Shown here in pieces: positions 1 to 7,831 of a stretch of DNA of 64,000 bases. Source of the DNA: Chitinophaga ginsengisoli (GTDB lineage Bacteria > Bacteroidota > Bacteroidia > Chitinophagales > Chitinophagaceae); the NCBI RefSeq assembly GCF_003014595.1, contig NZ_PYGK01000001.1, positions 800,724-864,723 on the forward strand, written 5' to 3'. The notes beneath the pieces were generated by a model that ran no database searches, was not told the DNA's origin, and was given only the letters and a program-made list of their open reading frames with translations. The translations under genes and the position numbers were made by a program. How positions within the stretch are numbered: the first letter of the stretch is position 1; each line of letters opens with the position of its first letter.

Positions 1-756
1 ATCTATGGCGAAGAAATACAGATTGTCGAGATAGAGCTGGACCCACAGGAAACTGCCATTGCTGAAAGCGGCAGTTTTATGATGATGGACCAGGAGATTC
101 AGATGCAAACAATGTTCGGGGATGGTTCACAATCTAATCAGGGACTTTTAGGTAAATTAATGTCAGCCGGTAAGCGGATATTGACGGGTGAGAGCCTGTT
201 CATGACTGCGTTTACCAATATGGGCAATGGCAAGCAGAAAGTTAGTTTTGCGGCTCCTTATCCCGGTAAGATCATCCCAATGGACCTGGCGCAGATGGGC
301 GGTAGGGTGATTTGTCAGAAGGATGCGTTCCTATGTGCAGCGAAAGGTGTTAGTATTGGCATTGAGTGGCAGAGAAAATTAGGAACCGGCATTTTTGGCG
401 GGGAAGGCTTCATTATGGAGAAGCTGGAAGGAGATGGTATGGCATTTGTGCATGCTGGGGGTATGGTGATAGAGAAGCAGTTACTGCCGGGACAGGTATT
501 AAAAATTGATACCGGATGTGTGGTAGCATATACTTCAGGGGTACAATTTGACGTTGAATTTGTAAGAGGCATCAGGAATATGGTTTTCGGCGGCGAAGGT
601 TTGTTCTTTGCCACATTAAGAGGTCCGGGTAAAGTCTGGATACAATCCTTACCTATCAGCAGAATGGCCGCAAGACTGGTTTCTTACGGTACAGGAAAAC
701 GCAAGGAAGAAGGTAGTATACTGGGAGGCTTAGGCAATTTACTGGACGGAGATTGA
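1..756 (+). CDS. AIM24 / TIGR00266 family protein, 5' end outside window
   Basis: The frame is open from base 1 to the TGA at 754-756, so the start lies upstream; the ATG cluster at 79-87 is internal because good coding sequence precedes it. About 251 codons are visible. The protein is glycine-rich and beta-rich, with repeated hydrophobic-GG motifs such as GTGIFGGEGF and MVFGGEGLFF, and it ends in a short GLGNLL tail. These features are typical of the AIM24/TIGR00266 family, whose fold resembles the trp RNA-binding attenuation protein. No catalytic residues are recognisable and the bacterial function is unknown. It precedes kynureninase by 116 bp on the same strand. The family call is fairly secure. 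Confidence 0.8.
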   Translation: MYGEEIQIVEIELDPQETAIAESGSFMMMDQEIQMQTMFGDGSQSNQGLLGKLMSAGKRILTGESLFMTAFTNMGNGKQKVSFAAPYPGKIIPMDLAQMGGRVICQKDAFLCAAKGVSIGIEWQRKLGTGIFGGEGFIMEKLEGDGMAFVHAGGMVIEKQLLPGQVLKIDTGCVVAYTSGVQFDVEFVRGIRNMVFGGEGLFFATLRGPGKVWIQSLPISRMAARLVSYGTGKRKEEGSILGGLGNLLDGD

Positions 757-872
757 TTTGATAGGCACGTTATAACGGTTCCGTTTGCCACAAGGCAGGA
801 AAAGTACTCATTTTTTTAAGTAGAGTACAGGAATTAACGGGATCAGGTAAGAGAAACCTGGAATTTTGAAAT

Positions 873-2138
873 ATGTTTGAACTATCAAGGCAGTTTGCTG
901 AAGAGCAGGACCAATCGGACCCATTAAAGACGCACAGGGAACAGTTTTATTTTCCCCAGAGAAATGGAAAGGATGCGATTTATTTTTGCGGAAACTCTTT
1001 AGGATTACAGCCCAAAAAAGTAAGACCAGCCATAGAACAGGAATTGACTGATTGGCAACATCATGCAGTAGAAGGATATTGGAATGCGGAGAATCCATGG
1101 CTTTATTATCAGCAATATTGCAGTAAACCGTTAATTGATATAGTTGGAGCCAGCCAGGAAGAGCTGACAGTAATGAATACACTTACAGTGAACTTACATT
1201 TGTTACTGATGAGTTTTTACCGTCCGACAAAGCAGCGGTTTAAAGTATTGATGGAGGCTGGGGCTTTTCCCAGCGATCAATATGCTGTTGAAACACAGGT
1301 ACGGATGCATGGTTTTGATCCGGAAACGGCGATAATAGAAGTAGCTCCCCGGGCAGGTGAATATTTAATACGAGAGGAAGATATTTTTGAGATTATTGCG
1401 CGGGAAAGTAGTAGCTTAGCAATAATATTATTGGGGGGAATAAACTATTATACCGGCCAATTGTTTAATATGCAGTCCATTACGAAAGCGGCCCATAGAG
1501 TTGGGGCTGTAGCCGGGTTCGACCTGGCGCACGTAGTAGGAAACGTACCTTTGAAGTTACACGACTGGGAAGTAGATTTTGCCGTTTGGTGCTCATATAA
1601 GTATTTAAATGGAGGCCCCGGCGCTGTAGGTGGAGCATTTATACATGAAAGACATGCCCGAGATACAAACCGGCAACGACTAGGTGGCTGGTGGGGCAAC
1701 GAAGAAAGTACCCGTTTTAAAATGGAGAAGGGTTTTAAACCCAAAAGCCGTGCAGAAGGCTGGCAAATTAGCACGGCTCAGGTATTTAACATGGTAGCAT
1801 TAAAAGCCTCACTGGAACTTTTTGAGTCCGCTGGGATGGCAGCTTTAAGAGATAAGAGCATTAAACTCACCAATTATCTTGAATTCCTGTTAAAACATAT
1901 AGAAAACATAAAATTTGAAATAATTACGCCAAAAAATTGTAAGGAACGCGGTGCTCAATTATCTTTGCTTTTCCATGATAAAGGGAGAGAAATCCAACAA
2001 AAGATGACTGACGCCGGTATAATCGTCGACTGGCGGGAACCCGGAGTAATTCGCATTTCACCGGCGCCCTTATATAACTCTTATGGAGACGTATTTCATT
2101 TTTATGAAATCATAGCTAATATTGATTCAAACGCTTAA
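873..2138 (+). CDS. kynU: Kynureninase (PLP-dependent)
   Basis: Hydrolyses L-kynurenine to anthranilate and alanine (3-hydroxykynurenine to 3-hydroxyanthranilate) in tryptophan catabolism or NAD precursor synthesis. The 421-residue length is normal. The N-terminal segment YFCGNSLGLQPK is the family hallmark, FDLAHVVGNV carries the Asp that contacts the PLP ring nitrogen, and Lys243 within CSYKYLNGGPG is the expected Schiff-base lysine. GGWWGNE and the C-terminal RISPAPLYNSY also fit. No other kynurenine-pathway gene is in the window. The next gene starts 9 bp after the stop on the same strand, so the two may be cotranscribed although their products look unrelated. Confidence 0.95.
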   Translation: MFELSRQFAEEQDQSDPLKTHREQFYFPQRNGKDAIYFCGNSLGLQPKKVRPAIEQELTDWQHHAVEGYWNAENPWLYYQQYCSKPLIDIVGASQEELTVMNTLTVNLHLLLMSFYRPTKQRFKVLMEAGAFPSDQYAVETQVRMHGFDPETAIIEVAPRAGEYLIREEDIFEIIARESSSLAIILLGGINYYTGQLFNMQSITKAAHRVGAVAGFDLAHVVGNVPLKLHDWEVDFAVWCSYKYLNGGPGAVGGAFIHERHARDTNRQRLGGWWGNEESTRFKMEKGFKPKSRAEGWQISTAQVFNMVALKASLELFESAGMAALRDKSIKLTNYLEFLLKHIENIKFEIITPKNCKERGAQLSLLFHDKGREIQQKMTDAGIIVDWREPGVIRISPAPLYNSYGDVFHFYEIIANIDSNA

Positions 2139-2147
2139 TTAAGTAAG

Positions 2148-3392
2148 ATGACTTTTGAGAGAAACGAACGCCCCCGCAGGCCCTACTCTCCTCCTGGTGC
2201 AGACAAAGACCAAGATCCCAATAAGGAGAGACCAAGCGGTTACTTCAAACCCGATTTTAATAGTGAAAGAGAGGGTAGACCCGGCGGTTATAACCGGGAT
2301 AATGATAGACCTTTTAACTCTGACCGTGAAGGCGGCGGCGGTTACAATCGTGGGGATCGTGATGGCGGCAGTGGCGGTGGATATCGCCCGCGCGATAATG
2401 GTGGCTACGGCGGTGGCGGTGGCTACGACCGTGATGGTGGAGGTGGTGGTTACGACCGCGGTGGCGGTGGTGGCGGCTACAACCGTGGAGGTGGCTATGG
2501 CGACCGTGATGGCGGTGGCGGTGGTTACAATCGCGGTGGCGGTGGCGGCGGTTACGACCGTGGCGGCGGCGGTGGTGGTTACGACCGCGGTGGCGGTGGT
2601 GGCGGCTACAATCGTGGCGGCGGCGGCGGTGGTGGTTACGATCGCGGTGGCGGTGGTGGCGGCTACAATCGTGGCGGCGGCGGTGGTGGTTACGATCGCG
2701 GTGGCGGTGGTGGCGGCTACAATCGTGGCGGCGGCGGCGGTGGTTACAATCGCGGCGGCGGTGGTGGCGGTGGCTACAACCGTGGTGGCGGCCGTCCGGC
2801 CTTTGGTGGCGGTAGAAAACCGTTTACACCAAAACCTGATAACAAGATTTACTTTATCGCCTTACTCCCTACTGCTGAAGTAGGTAAGGAGATCATTAAA
2901 ATAAAGCAGGAGTTTGCTGAGAAATACGGACCATTATATGCGCTGAAAGTACTGCCGCATATCACCCTCCAGGTTCCTTTCACAGCAGATCCGGCACTGG
3001 AAAAAGCTTTCTGTGATGAACTGGCAGAATTTGCCAAATCACAAGCTCCATTTGAGGTTTCCCTCAATGGTTTCGGTACCTTCCCGAATAAACAGAACCG
3101 CGTTCTGTTCATTAACGTGGAGAAGAGCGAAACCATGAGCGCCCTGCACAGACAGCTGATCAACTTCCTGCGTAAGGAATTTGGTTTCAGTACTATGCTG
3201 GCACGTACCGGCTTCACTCCGCACGTAACCGTGGCCTTCAAAGACCTGGAAGATGCGCAGTTTGAAAAAGCATGGCCTGAGTACGAAAATCAGGAGTATA
3301 AAGCAACCTTCAAGGTGAATAACCTGTACTTCCTCCGTCATAATGGCAAATCCTGGGAAGTTTTGCAGAAATGCAAACTGGGAGGAGCCTGA
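2148..3392 (+). CDS. 2H phosphoesterase / 2'-5' RNA ligase-like protein with Gly/Arg/Tyr-rich repeat tail
   Basis: The protein has two parts. Residues 1-61 are polar and rich in Arg, Pro and Asp. Residues about 62-223 are a low-complexity array of roughly ten-residue units of the type GGGGGGYNRG or GGGGGGYDRG, which resembles RGG/YGG RNA-binding tails. From residue 233 a compact domain carries the two 2H motifs, His271 in PHITLQV and His359 in PHVTVAF, as in LigT/ThpR 2'-5' RNA ligases and cyclic phosphodiesterases. The likely role is 2',3'-cyclic phosphate or 2'-5' bond chemistry on RNA, with the tail giving RNA contact or self-association; both are inference. The gene follows kynU by 9 bp and ends at a bidirectional terminator. 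Confidence 0.85.
   Translation: MTFERNERPRRPYSPPGADKDQDPNKERPSGYFKPDFNSEREGRPGGYNRDNDRPFNSDREGGGGYNRGDRDGGSGGGYRPRDNGGYGGGGGYDRDGGGGGYDRGGGGGGYNRGGGYGDRDGGGGGYNRGGGGGGYDRGGGGGGYDRGGGGGGYNRGGGGGGGYDRGGGGGGYNRGGGGGGYDRGGGGGGYNRGGGGGGYNRGGGGGGGYNRGGGRPAFGGGRKPFTPKPDNKIYFIALLPTAEVGKEIIKIKQEFAEKYGPLYALKVLPHITLQVPFTADPALEKAFCDELAEFAKSQAPFEVSLNGFGTFPNKQNRVLFINVEKSETMSALHRQLINFLRKEFGFSTMLARTGFTPHVTVAFKDLEDAQFEKAWPEYENQEYKATFKVNNLYFLRHNGKSWEVLQKCKLGGA
2331..2815 (+). repeat. Gly-rich coding minisatellite
   Basis: An in-frame array of GGTGGCGGTGG-type units of about 30 bp encodes alternating YDRG and YNRG blocks in a poly-Gly background. Units vary in length by one glycine codon, as expected from slippage or recombination. 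The composition is far more GC-rich than the flanking sequence. Another frame stays open across it and reads as Ala/Val-rich peptide, which is a composition artefact. Confidence 0.9.
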
Positions 3393-3400
3393 TAAAATAA

Positions 3401-3433
3401 AAAAGGTGGTCTGTTTGATAGACCACCTTTTTT
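3401..3433. terminator. Bidirectional intrinsic terminator
   Basis: The stem AAAGGTGGTC / GACCACCTTT has a short loop, flanked by an A-run on the left and a T-run on the right. It lies between the convergent 2H phosphoesterase gene and the fecR-type gene and can serve both strands. Confidence 0.85.
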
Positions 3434-3456
3434 ATTTCGTTTATTTACTGCTTTCT

Positions 3457-4446
3457 TTATTTTCTGTTCAGCTTATATACATTGCCCTCTTTCTCCCAGC
3501 TGGCTGAAGCACTCGCTGCAATTACATCCAGTATCTGTTCCAGCGGCTCATCAGGCGTTATCCTCGTCTTGATGGAATAATCAGCTACACTTTCCTCCGC
3601 AACGATCTTTACCCCATATAAAGCTTCTACTTTCCTGATCACATTACGGATAGGCTCATCATTAAAGACCATGATATTATCCTTCCATGCAATGAAATCG
3701 CGATTGGAAATGGCATCTTCTGCCAGTTGCTGGTCTTTGCCCAAGGTCACTTTCCTGCCTTCTGTCAACACAACTTCTTTTGACTCCTTTTCCTGGTCTG
3801 ATACAGCCACCTTTCCACTGAGCACAAACACTTCTACTGGTTGAACAGCATAAGCCTTTACATCGAAAGTGGTGCCCAATACCTGTGTTCTTGTTCGGGA
3901 GGTATATACTACAAACGGATGGGCCTCGTCCTTTACAACATCAAAATAGGCTTCTCCTTCGAGGTGGATGGTTCTTTCTCCTTTATTGAAGTTGCTGGCA
4001 TAACGCAGGCTGCTGTTCTTATTGATAAATGCTTTGGTACCATCGGGCAGGACAATGATGTTGGTTTCATTAGCAGCCGTCTGCACTGTGATCTGCCTGG
4101 GAGCATTCAACATGTACCAGGCGGTGGAGGCGCCTCCCAGTAGAAGAACGGCAGCTGCAGCACGGAGCGCATACCAGCGGAAACTACGAACAATACCGGT
4201 TGGCTGGCTGCTGATGTTGGTCTGCAACTTACTGTTGAAGCTGGCCCAGTTGGCCTCGATATCTGGTGCGATGTCCGCGTCTGCGGTACCGGTCAGGTCC
4301 CAGGTCTTTTGCAGCTCACTATAATACCGGCGGTTGGCGTCATCTTCCTCCAGCCAGCTTTGCAGCTCTTCCTGCTCTGCCGGAGTAATACCGCCTTCCA
4401 GCGAGCGCACGATCAACGATTCTATATGGTCAAAGGTGTACGACAT
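3457..4446 (-). CDS. FecR-family anti-sigma factor
   Basis: A membrane-anchored anti-sigma factor that would control the adjacent ECF sigma factor. I start it at MSYTFDHIESL (329 aa) because the longer frame reads back into the sigma gene. An N-terminal cytoplasmic helical region of about 80 residues binds sigma. A single membrane helix rich in Ala and Leu follows near residue 90. The periplasmic FecR domain (for example GEAYFDVVKDEAHPFVV) and a C-terminal DUF4974-type domain (NDEPIRNVIRKVEALYGVKI) come next. It starts 4 bp after the sigma stop, so the two form an operon. Such pairs normally precede a SusC/SusD-type transporter; here the operon stops at a terminator with none. Confidence 0.9.
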   Translation of the reverse strand: MSYTFDHIESLIVRSLEGGITPAEQEELQSWLEEDDANRRYYSELQKTWDLTGTADADIAPDIEANWASFNSKLQTNISSQPTGIVRSFRWYALRAAAAVLLLGGASTAWYMLNAPRQITVQTAANETNIIVLPDGTKAFINKNSSLRYASNFNKGERTIHLEGEAYFDVVKDEAHPFVVYTSRTRTQVLGTTFDVKAYAVQPVEVFVLSGKVAVSDQEKESKEVVLTEGRKVTLGKDQQLAEDAISNRDFIAWKDNIMVFNDEPIRNVIRKVEALYGVKIVAEESVADYSIKTRITPDEPLEQILDVIAASASASWEKEGNVYKLNRK

Positions 4447-4450
4447 GCTC

Positions 4451-5038
4451 TTAAAATTGTAAAAGTAAAGGATAAATAGCGGCGCCTGCCAGGAATAGCA
4501 CAATCACCTGCAGGTAGTCCTGTAAGGATACCCTGAGTTTCTTTAAAGCGGTGATCATCTGGTTTTCCACTGTTTTAACTGATATATTAAGTGTGCTCGC
4601 AATTTCTTTGTAGGAAAGTTCTTCATAACGGCTGAGTATGAATATCTCCCTGCATTTCTCAGGAAGCTTATCAATAGCCTGCTGTATATGCCGGGTGGTT
4701 TGCTGCAGACTGCCGCCCGTCGGGGCTGCCTGAACAGGTTCCATATAGTCCTCTATCGGCATATGAACACCTCTGCGTTTGTTCTTGTCAATATAATCCA
4801 GTGCCATATTAATACCTGCTCTATGCAAATAAGCTTTAAAATAAACCTGCTGAAGCTCTGAGCGGCGGTTCCAGATCTTGATAAACACATCCTGTGCAAG
4901 ATCTTCAGCGGTTGCATTGTCCTGAACAATGCGGTAAATTGTCTTACAGACAAAGGAAAAATAGGTCCTGAAGAGGGCTTCCATGAATGCCTCTTCATTC
5001 TCCTGTAAAAGTTTTTGTAGTTGTGCATTTTCTGGCAT
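4451..5038 (-). CDS. ECF RNA polymerase sigma factor (Bacteroidota sigma-70 family)
   Basis: Start chosen at MPENAQLQKLL (195 aa); upstream in-frame codons look non-coding. Region 2 is visible around residues 18-60 (RIVQDNATAEDLAQDVFIK). Region 4, with its helix-turn-helix, lies near residues 120-170 (LPEKCREIF, YKEIASTLNISVKTVENQM). A hydrophobic C-terminal tail follows, common in the Bacteroidota class paired with FecR. It would redirect RNA polymerase to a small set of promoters when FecR releases it. A TAnnTTTG box lies only 4 nt upstream of the ATG, so the transcript may have almost no leader. It is cotranscribed with the FecR gene; the GIN-domain gene lies 104 bp upstream on the same strand. 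Confidence 0.92.
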   Translation of the reverse strand: MPENAQLQKLLQENEEAFMEALFRTYFSFVCKTIYRIVQDNATAEDLAQDVFIKIWNRRSELQQVYFKAYLHRAGINMALDYIDKNKRRGVHMPIEDYMEPVQAAPTGGSLQQTTRHIQQAIDKLPEKCREIFILSRYEELSYKEIASTLNISVKTVENQMITALKKLRVSLQDYLQVIVLFLAGAAIYPLLLQF

Positions 5039-5042
5039 AGTA

Positions 5043-5050
5043 CAAAAATA
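5043..5050 (-). promoter_or_regulatory. Putative -7 box TATTTTTG of the ECF sigma gene
   Basis: Matches the Bacteroidota -7 consensus TAnnTTTG and ends 4 nt before the chosen ATG. A TTTG lies 23 bp further upstream, which is slightly long for a -33 element. The closeness to the start implies a leaderless or near-leaderless message. Confidence 0.4.
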
Positions 5051-5142
5051 GGTTTTGTCCTTATTCCTGCTCACAAAACTGCTGGCAGTACCTGAAAATG
5101 CTGCTATGTAGCTAGCCTGCATGTGTGACGCTTTCGAAAAAA

Positions 5143-5901
5143 TTATAATTTAATGACTTTTCCTGATCCGGAGATATCTGTTCTGACAACTGCGGTACCT
5201 CTGTATTTCACTTCTCCACTACCTCGTATGCTGACATCGAGGGAGTTGGATACATTCAGTGTATGTCCGCCGGAACCTTTGACGGATATATCGGCGTCCT
5301 CACAATAAAAGTCCATCCCGCGTACGTCTCCGCTGCCGTCGATATTACTGTAGAAAGTATGGGCGCTGCCGTTTAACTGTACACTACCGCTTCCTTCAAT
5401 CTCTGTTTCCAGCCTGTTGGTCACAATCGGAAACCGGGCATTACCACTACCTGCCAGTTTATATTCAAACCGCTCTGTTCTGATAGTATCCAGACTCTCG
5501 ACACTACCTGAACCGGCGAAAAATACGGAATTGTAGGTAGCGGATTTAAGATAAATGTCAATGTCCCTGGTGCTATGCACGCTTACGCCACTTTTAATGC
5601 GTATATGCAGTGTGGTACCACTCACATAGGTATCGATGACGCGTATCAGGTTGTCTTCTGCCGTGATCTGTAGCGGGGTAGGAGGGCCCTGCTGCAGATG
5701 TACATGCATGGGACCATCCACTTCTACATCAGTGAACACACCTGTTTCCCGGGTTTCACTGATCACGTATCCGGAGCCGGACAACCGCTCTCTGTCGCAT
5801 GATGCCAGCATAATATTAAAGACTGCCAGCAGGAGTAATTCCCATCCGATCGTTTTCCACCTATCATGGAGAACACTTTTTCTATTATTGGTCTTTTTCA
5901 T
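5143..5901 (-). CDS. GIN-domain (DUF2807) lipoprotein
   Basis: A 252-residue putative surface or periplasmic lipoprotein. A hydrophobic segment near residues 19-33 ends in the lipobox LASC, so the mature protein would start at that Cys. The rest is a repetitive beta-helix-like putative auto-transporter adhesin head GIN domain (DUF2807). Its signature GSG motifs recur (GSGYVIS, AGSGSVES, AGSGNARF, EGSGSVQL, DGSGDVRG, KGSGGHTL, RGSGEVKY, SGSGKVI). The function of such proteins is not established. It shares strand with the sigma/FecR pair (104 bp gap) and could share its regulation, though a separate box precedes the sigma gene. Confidence 0.88.
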   Translation of the reverse strand: MKKTNNRKSVLHDRWKTIGWELLLLAVFNIMLASCDRERLSGSGYVISETRETGVFTDVEVDGPMHVHLQQGPPTPLQITAEDNLIRVIDTYVSGTTLHIRIKSGVSVHSTRDIDIYLKSATYNSVFFAGSGSVESLDTIRTERFEYKLAGSGNARFPIVTNRLETEIEGSGSVQLNGSAHTFYSNIDGSGDVRGMDFYCEDADISVKGSGGHTLNVSNSLDVSIRGSGEVKYRGTAVVRTDISGSGKVIKL

Positions 5902-5970
5902 ATGTCAAAGGGGCTTTACATTATAACGGTGGAGGGAGCAGCTACCCCTAGAAAGGTGAAATATGACATA

Positions 5971-6010
5971 AAAAAGAGCCGGCCATACAGACGTATGGAA
6001 CCGGCTTTTT
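5971..6010 (-). terminator. Intrinsic terminator after the small secreted-protein gene
   Basis: The hairpin AGCCGG-CCATAC / GTATGG-CCGGCT is flanked by A5 and T5 runs, so it can act on both strands. It lies downstream of the gene at 6056-6373 on the minus strand. Confidence 0.8.
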
Positions 6011-6055
6011 GATTAACCCCTATGAAAACCAACTATTGCTTTCGTTATTTATTGT

Positions 6056-6373
6056 TTATTGTTCTAATCTTATCTCGCCCAGGTCGGTCACTTTTCCTAC
6101 TTCTACTTTCACATTAGAGATGGTCACATTCTTAAAAGGCTGTTTCGCATCAATGATCACTGTGTAAGTGCCTTCCTCTGCGCCCTGCACACTGAATGTT
6201 CCATCAGCTATGTCCGTTTTCAGTGAATCCGCGCCCCTGATGGCCCAGACCATACTGGCTCCATCGAGAGGAGCTACTTTACCGGATATGGTGCCTCCAT
6301 CCGTATTGCGGAAGGCGAGCACTGCCACAGCTGCAGCTGCCAGGGCGAATATGCTTACTCTGACTGATCTCAT
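6056..6373 (-). CDS. Small secreted protein with carboxypeptidase-regulatory-like fold
   Basis: 105 residues: an Ala/Val-rich signal peptide (about residues 1-21), then one beta-sandwich resembling the carboxypeptidase regulatory-like domain. Motifs are TISGKVAPLDGASMV, DGTFSVQGAEEGTYTV and VTISNVKVEVGKVTDLGEIRL. Such domains are common as stand-alone secreted proteins in Bacteroidota. There is no catalytic site. It is bracketed by terminators on both sides, so it is probably a single-gene unit. A role cannot be given from sequence. Confidence 0.72.
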   Translation of the reverse strand: MRSVRVSIFALAAAAVAVLAFRNTDGGTISGKVAPLDGASMVWAIRGADSLKTDIADGTFSVQGAEEGTYTVIIDAKQPFKNVTISNVKVEVGKVTDLGEIRLEQ

Positions 6374-6630
6374 TTTATCAGATTTATAAGGTGATACAAT
6401 GGTCTGTGGTGCGAAGCATATTGCTTGAGATATATGATCTAAAGAACTGTGTATTAAAAATCAATTACCATGCCACCGGCGCTGTAATAAAATTATGTGG
6501 CAGTTTTTAACATTCCTTTACGAAGGCTTTAACAGTAAAAAGGCCAGCCTTAACAAATGCCTGACAACCCGTGCAAAATGGTCATGTCAGAATGGAGAAA
6601 CGGGACAACAAAATGGCGCATCCTGCCAAC

Positions 6631-6660
6631 AAAAAGCCCGCACATTTGTGCGGGCTTTTT
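6631..6660 (-). terminator. Intrinsic terminator of the Bax-inhibitor-like gene
   Basis: AAAAAGCCCGCAC / GTGCGGGCTTTTT is a 13-bp perfect inverted repeat with a 4-nt loop. It lies 25 bp downstream of the minus-strand stop at 6686. Confidence 0.9.
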
Positions 6661-6685
6661 GAACTATCTATCTATTGAAAGAATA

Positions 6686-7426
6686 TTATCTTCTGTTGAG
6701 TTTGGACAAGAGACGGAGTATTTCCAGGTACAGCCAGATCAGAGTTACGAGCATACCGAAAGAGGCATACCACTCAAAGTATTTAGGAGCGCCCTGAGCA
6801 GCACCAGTTTCAATCAGATCGAAGTTGATGATGAGATTCAGTGCAGCAACAACAACTACCACCAGAGAGAAAATAATACCTATGGTGCTACCTTCGTGCA
6901 GGAAGGGTATATTGATGTTGAAGAAGCTCAGTACTAATGCCAGTAAGTAAAACAGTGCGATACCAGCGGTAGCAGTGAAGACGATTGCCTTGAATTTTTC
7001 TGTAGCACGGATGATACGGGTTCTATACAGTATTAGCATAGCCAGGAAAGTAGCAAAGGTGATACCCACTGCCTGCAATACGATGCCCTCATATAAATTA
7101 CTATATAAAACAGATATTACGCCCAGGAACAGACCTTCTGCCAATGCATAAGCTGGTGCCAGGTATTGTGCCCATTCTTTTTTAAAAGTGATGATGATGG
7201 CGAGCGCGAAACCACCGAGAGCGCCTCCCCATAGGAATGGCATAATGTTCTGCTGTCTGGCAGGCGCACCCCAGGCGTATATTGCCGCGGCCATTACCAG
7301 CACTAACAGGAAAGCCATTTTATTAATTGTCCCTTTGATGGTCATTGCGCCTTCAGTCTGGGAGGTCCCAACTTTCTGAAGTACTTTCTCATTAAATACA
7401 GGGTTATTGGATTGAAATAATGCCAT
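6686..7426 (-). CDS. Bax inhibitor-1 / YccA family membrane protein
   Basis: 246 residues with about seven hydrophobic segments and short loops, the layout of the Bax inhibitor-1-like (UPF0005) family. The N terminus (SNNPVFNEKVLQKVG, then a TM starting MAFLLVLVMAAAIYAW) and the YALAEGLFLGVIS segment are typical of the Bacteroidota YccA-like branch. Members are thought to be calcium or proton leak channels or to modulate FtsH, but no bacterial role is settled for this branch. It is monocistronic, with its own terminator. Confidence 0.88.
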   Translation of the reverse strand: MALFQSNNPVFNEKVLQKVGTSQTEGAMTIKGTINKMAFLLVLVMAAAIYAWGAPARQQNIMPFLWGGALGGFALAIIITFKKEWAQYLAPAYALAEGLFLGVISVLYSNLYEGIVLQAVGITFATFLAMLILYRTRIIRATEKFKAIVFTATAGIALFYLLALVLSFFNINIPFLHEGSTIGIIFSLVVVVVAALNLIINFDLIETGAAQGAPKYFEWYASFGMLVTLIWLYLEILRLLSKLNRR

Positions 7427-7831
7427 GGTATAAAAAAATTTAGTAACACTAAATTACAATTTCAATCATAATTAATCACTATTTATTAGTGCTAGTCATA
7501 ATGTAAGAAGCAAAATGGCTGAAAATCAGGTGGCATACAGCACTGTCAATCAAATTCCCGATTACATAAACAAATGATGGTAAAGTTGAAATAGCTTTGT
7601 CATATCGGCAGGTGGTAAGGGATAGTTGGACAGAACGGGGAGCGGGGCAATTACTTAAAGTTATGAAGCATAACATATAGCTATACCTGCCGGGCCTTAA
7701 AAGTCTATCAGGTTTGTGTACTTTTGTTATTACTGGCCTTAGTATAATACCTGTAATATATCAGCGGTTACTACCTGATGAATTATTAAATTTACGGCCT
7801 GAAAACAAAGGACAGTTAAATAAGATATTCA
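7427..7831. other. Intergenic region between divergent genes
   Basis: 405 bp of AT-rich sequence between the Bax-inhibitor-like gene and the oxidoreductase. Short frames inside have no recognisable coding character. A TACTTTTG box at 7719-7726 matches TAnnTTTG and could give the oxidoreductase gene a leader of about 100 nt. No tRNA-like or strong hairpin structure was seen. Confidence 0.5.

Noticed and set aside
2155..2883. 242-codon Ala/Val-rich frame inside the Gly-rich tail
   Set aside because: It comes from the GGTGGCGGT repeats read in another frame; the real frame continues into a domain with both 2H motifs.
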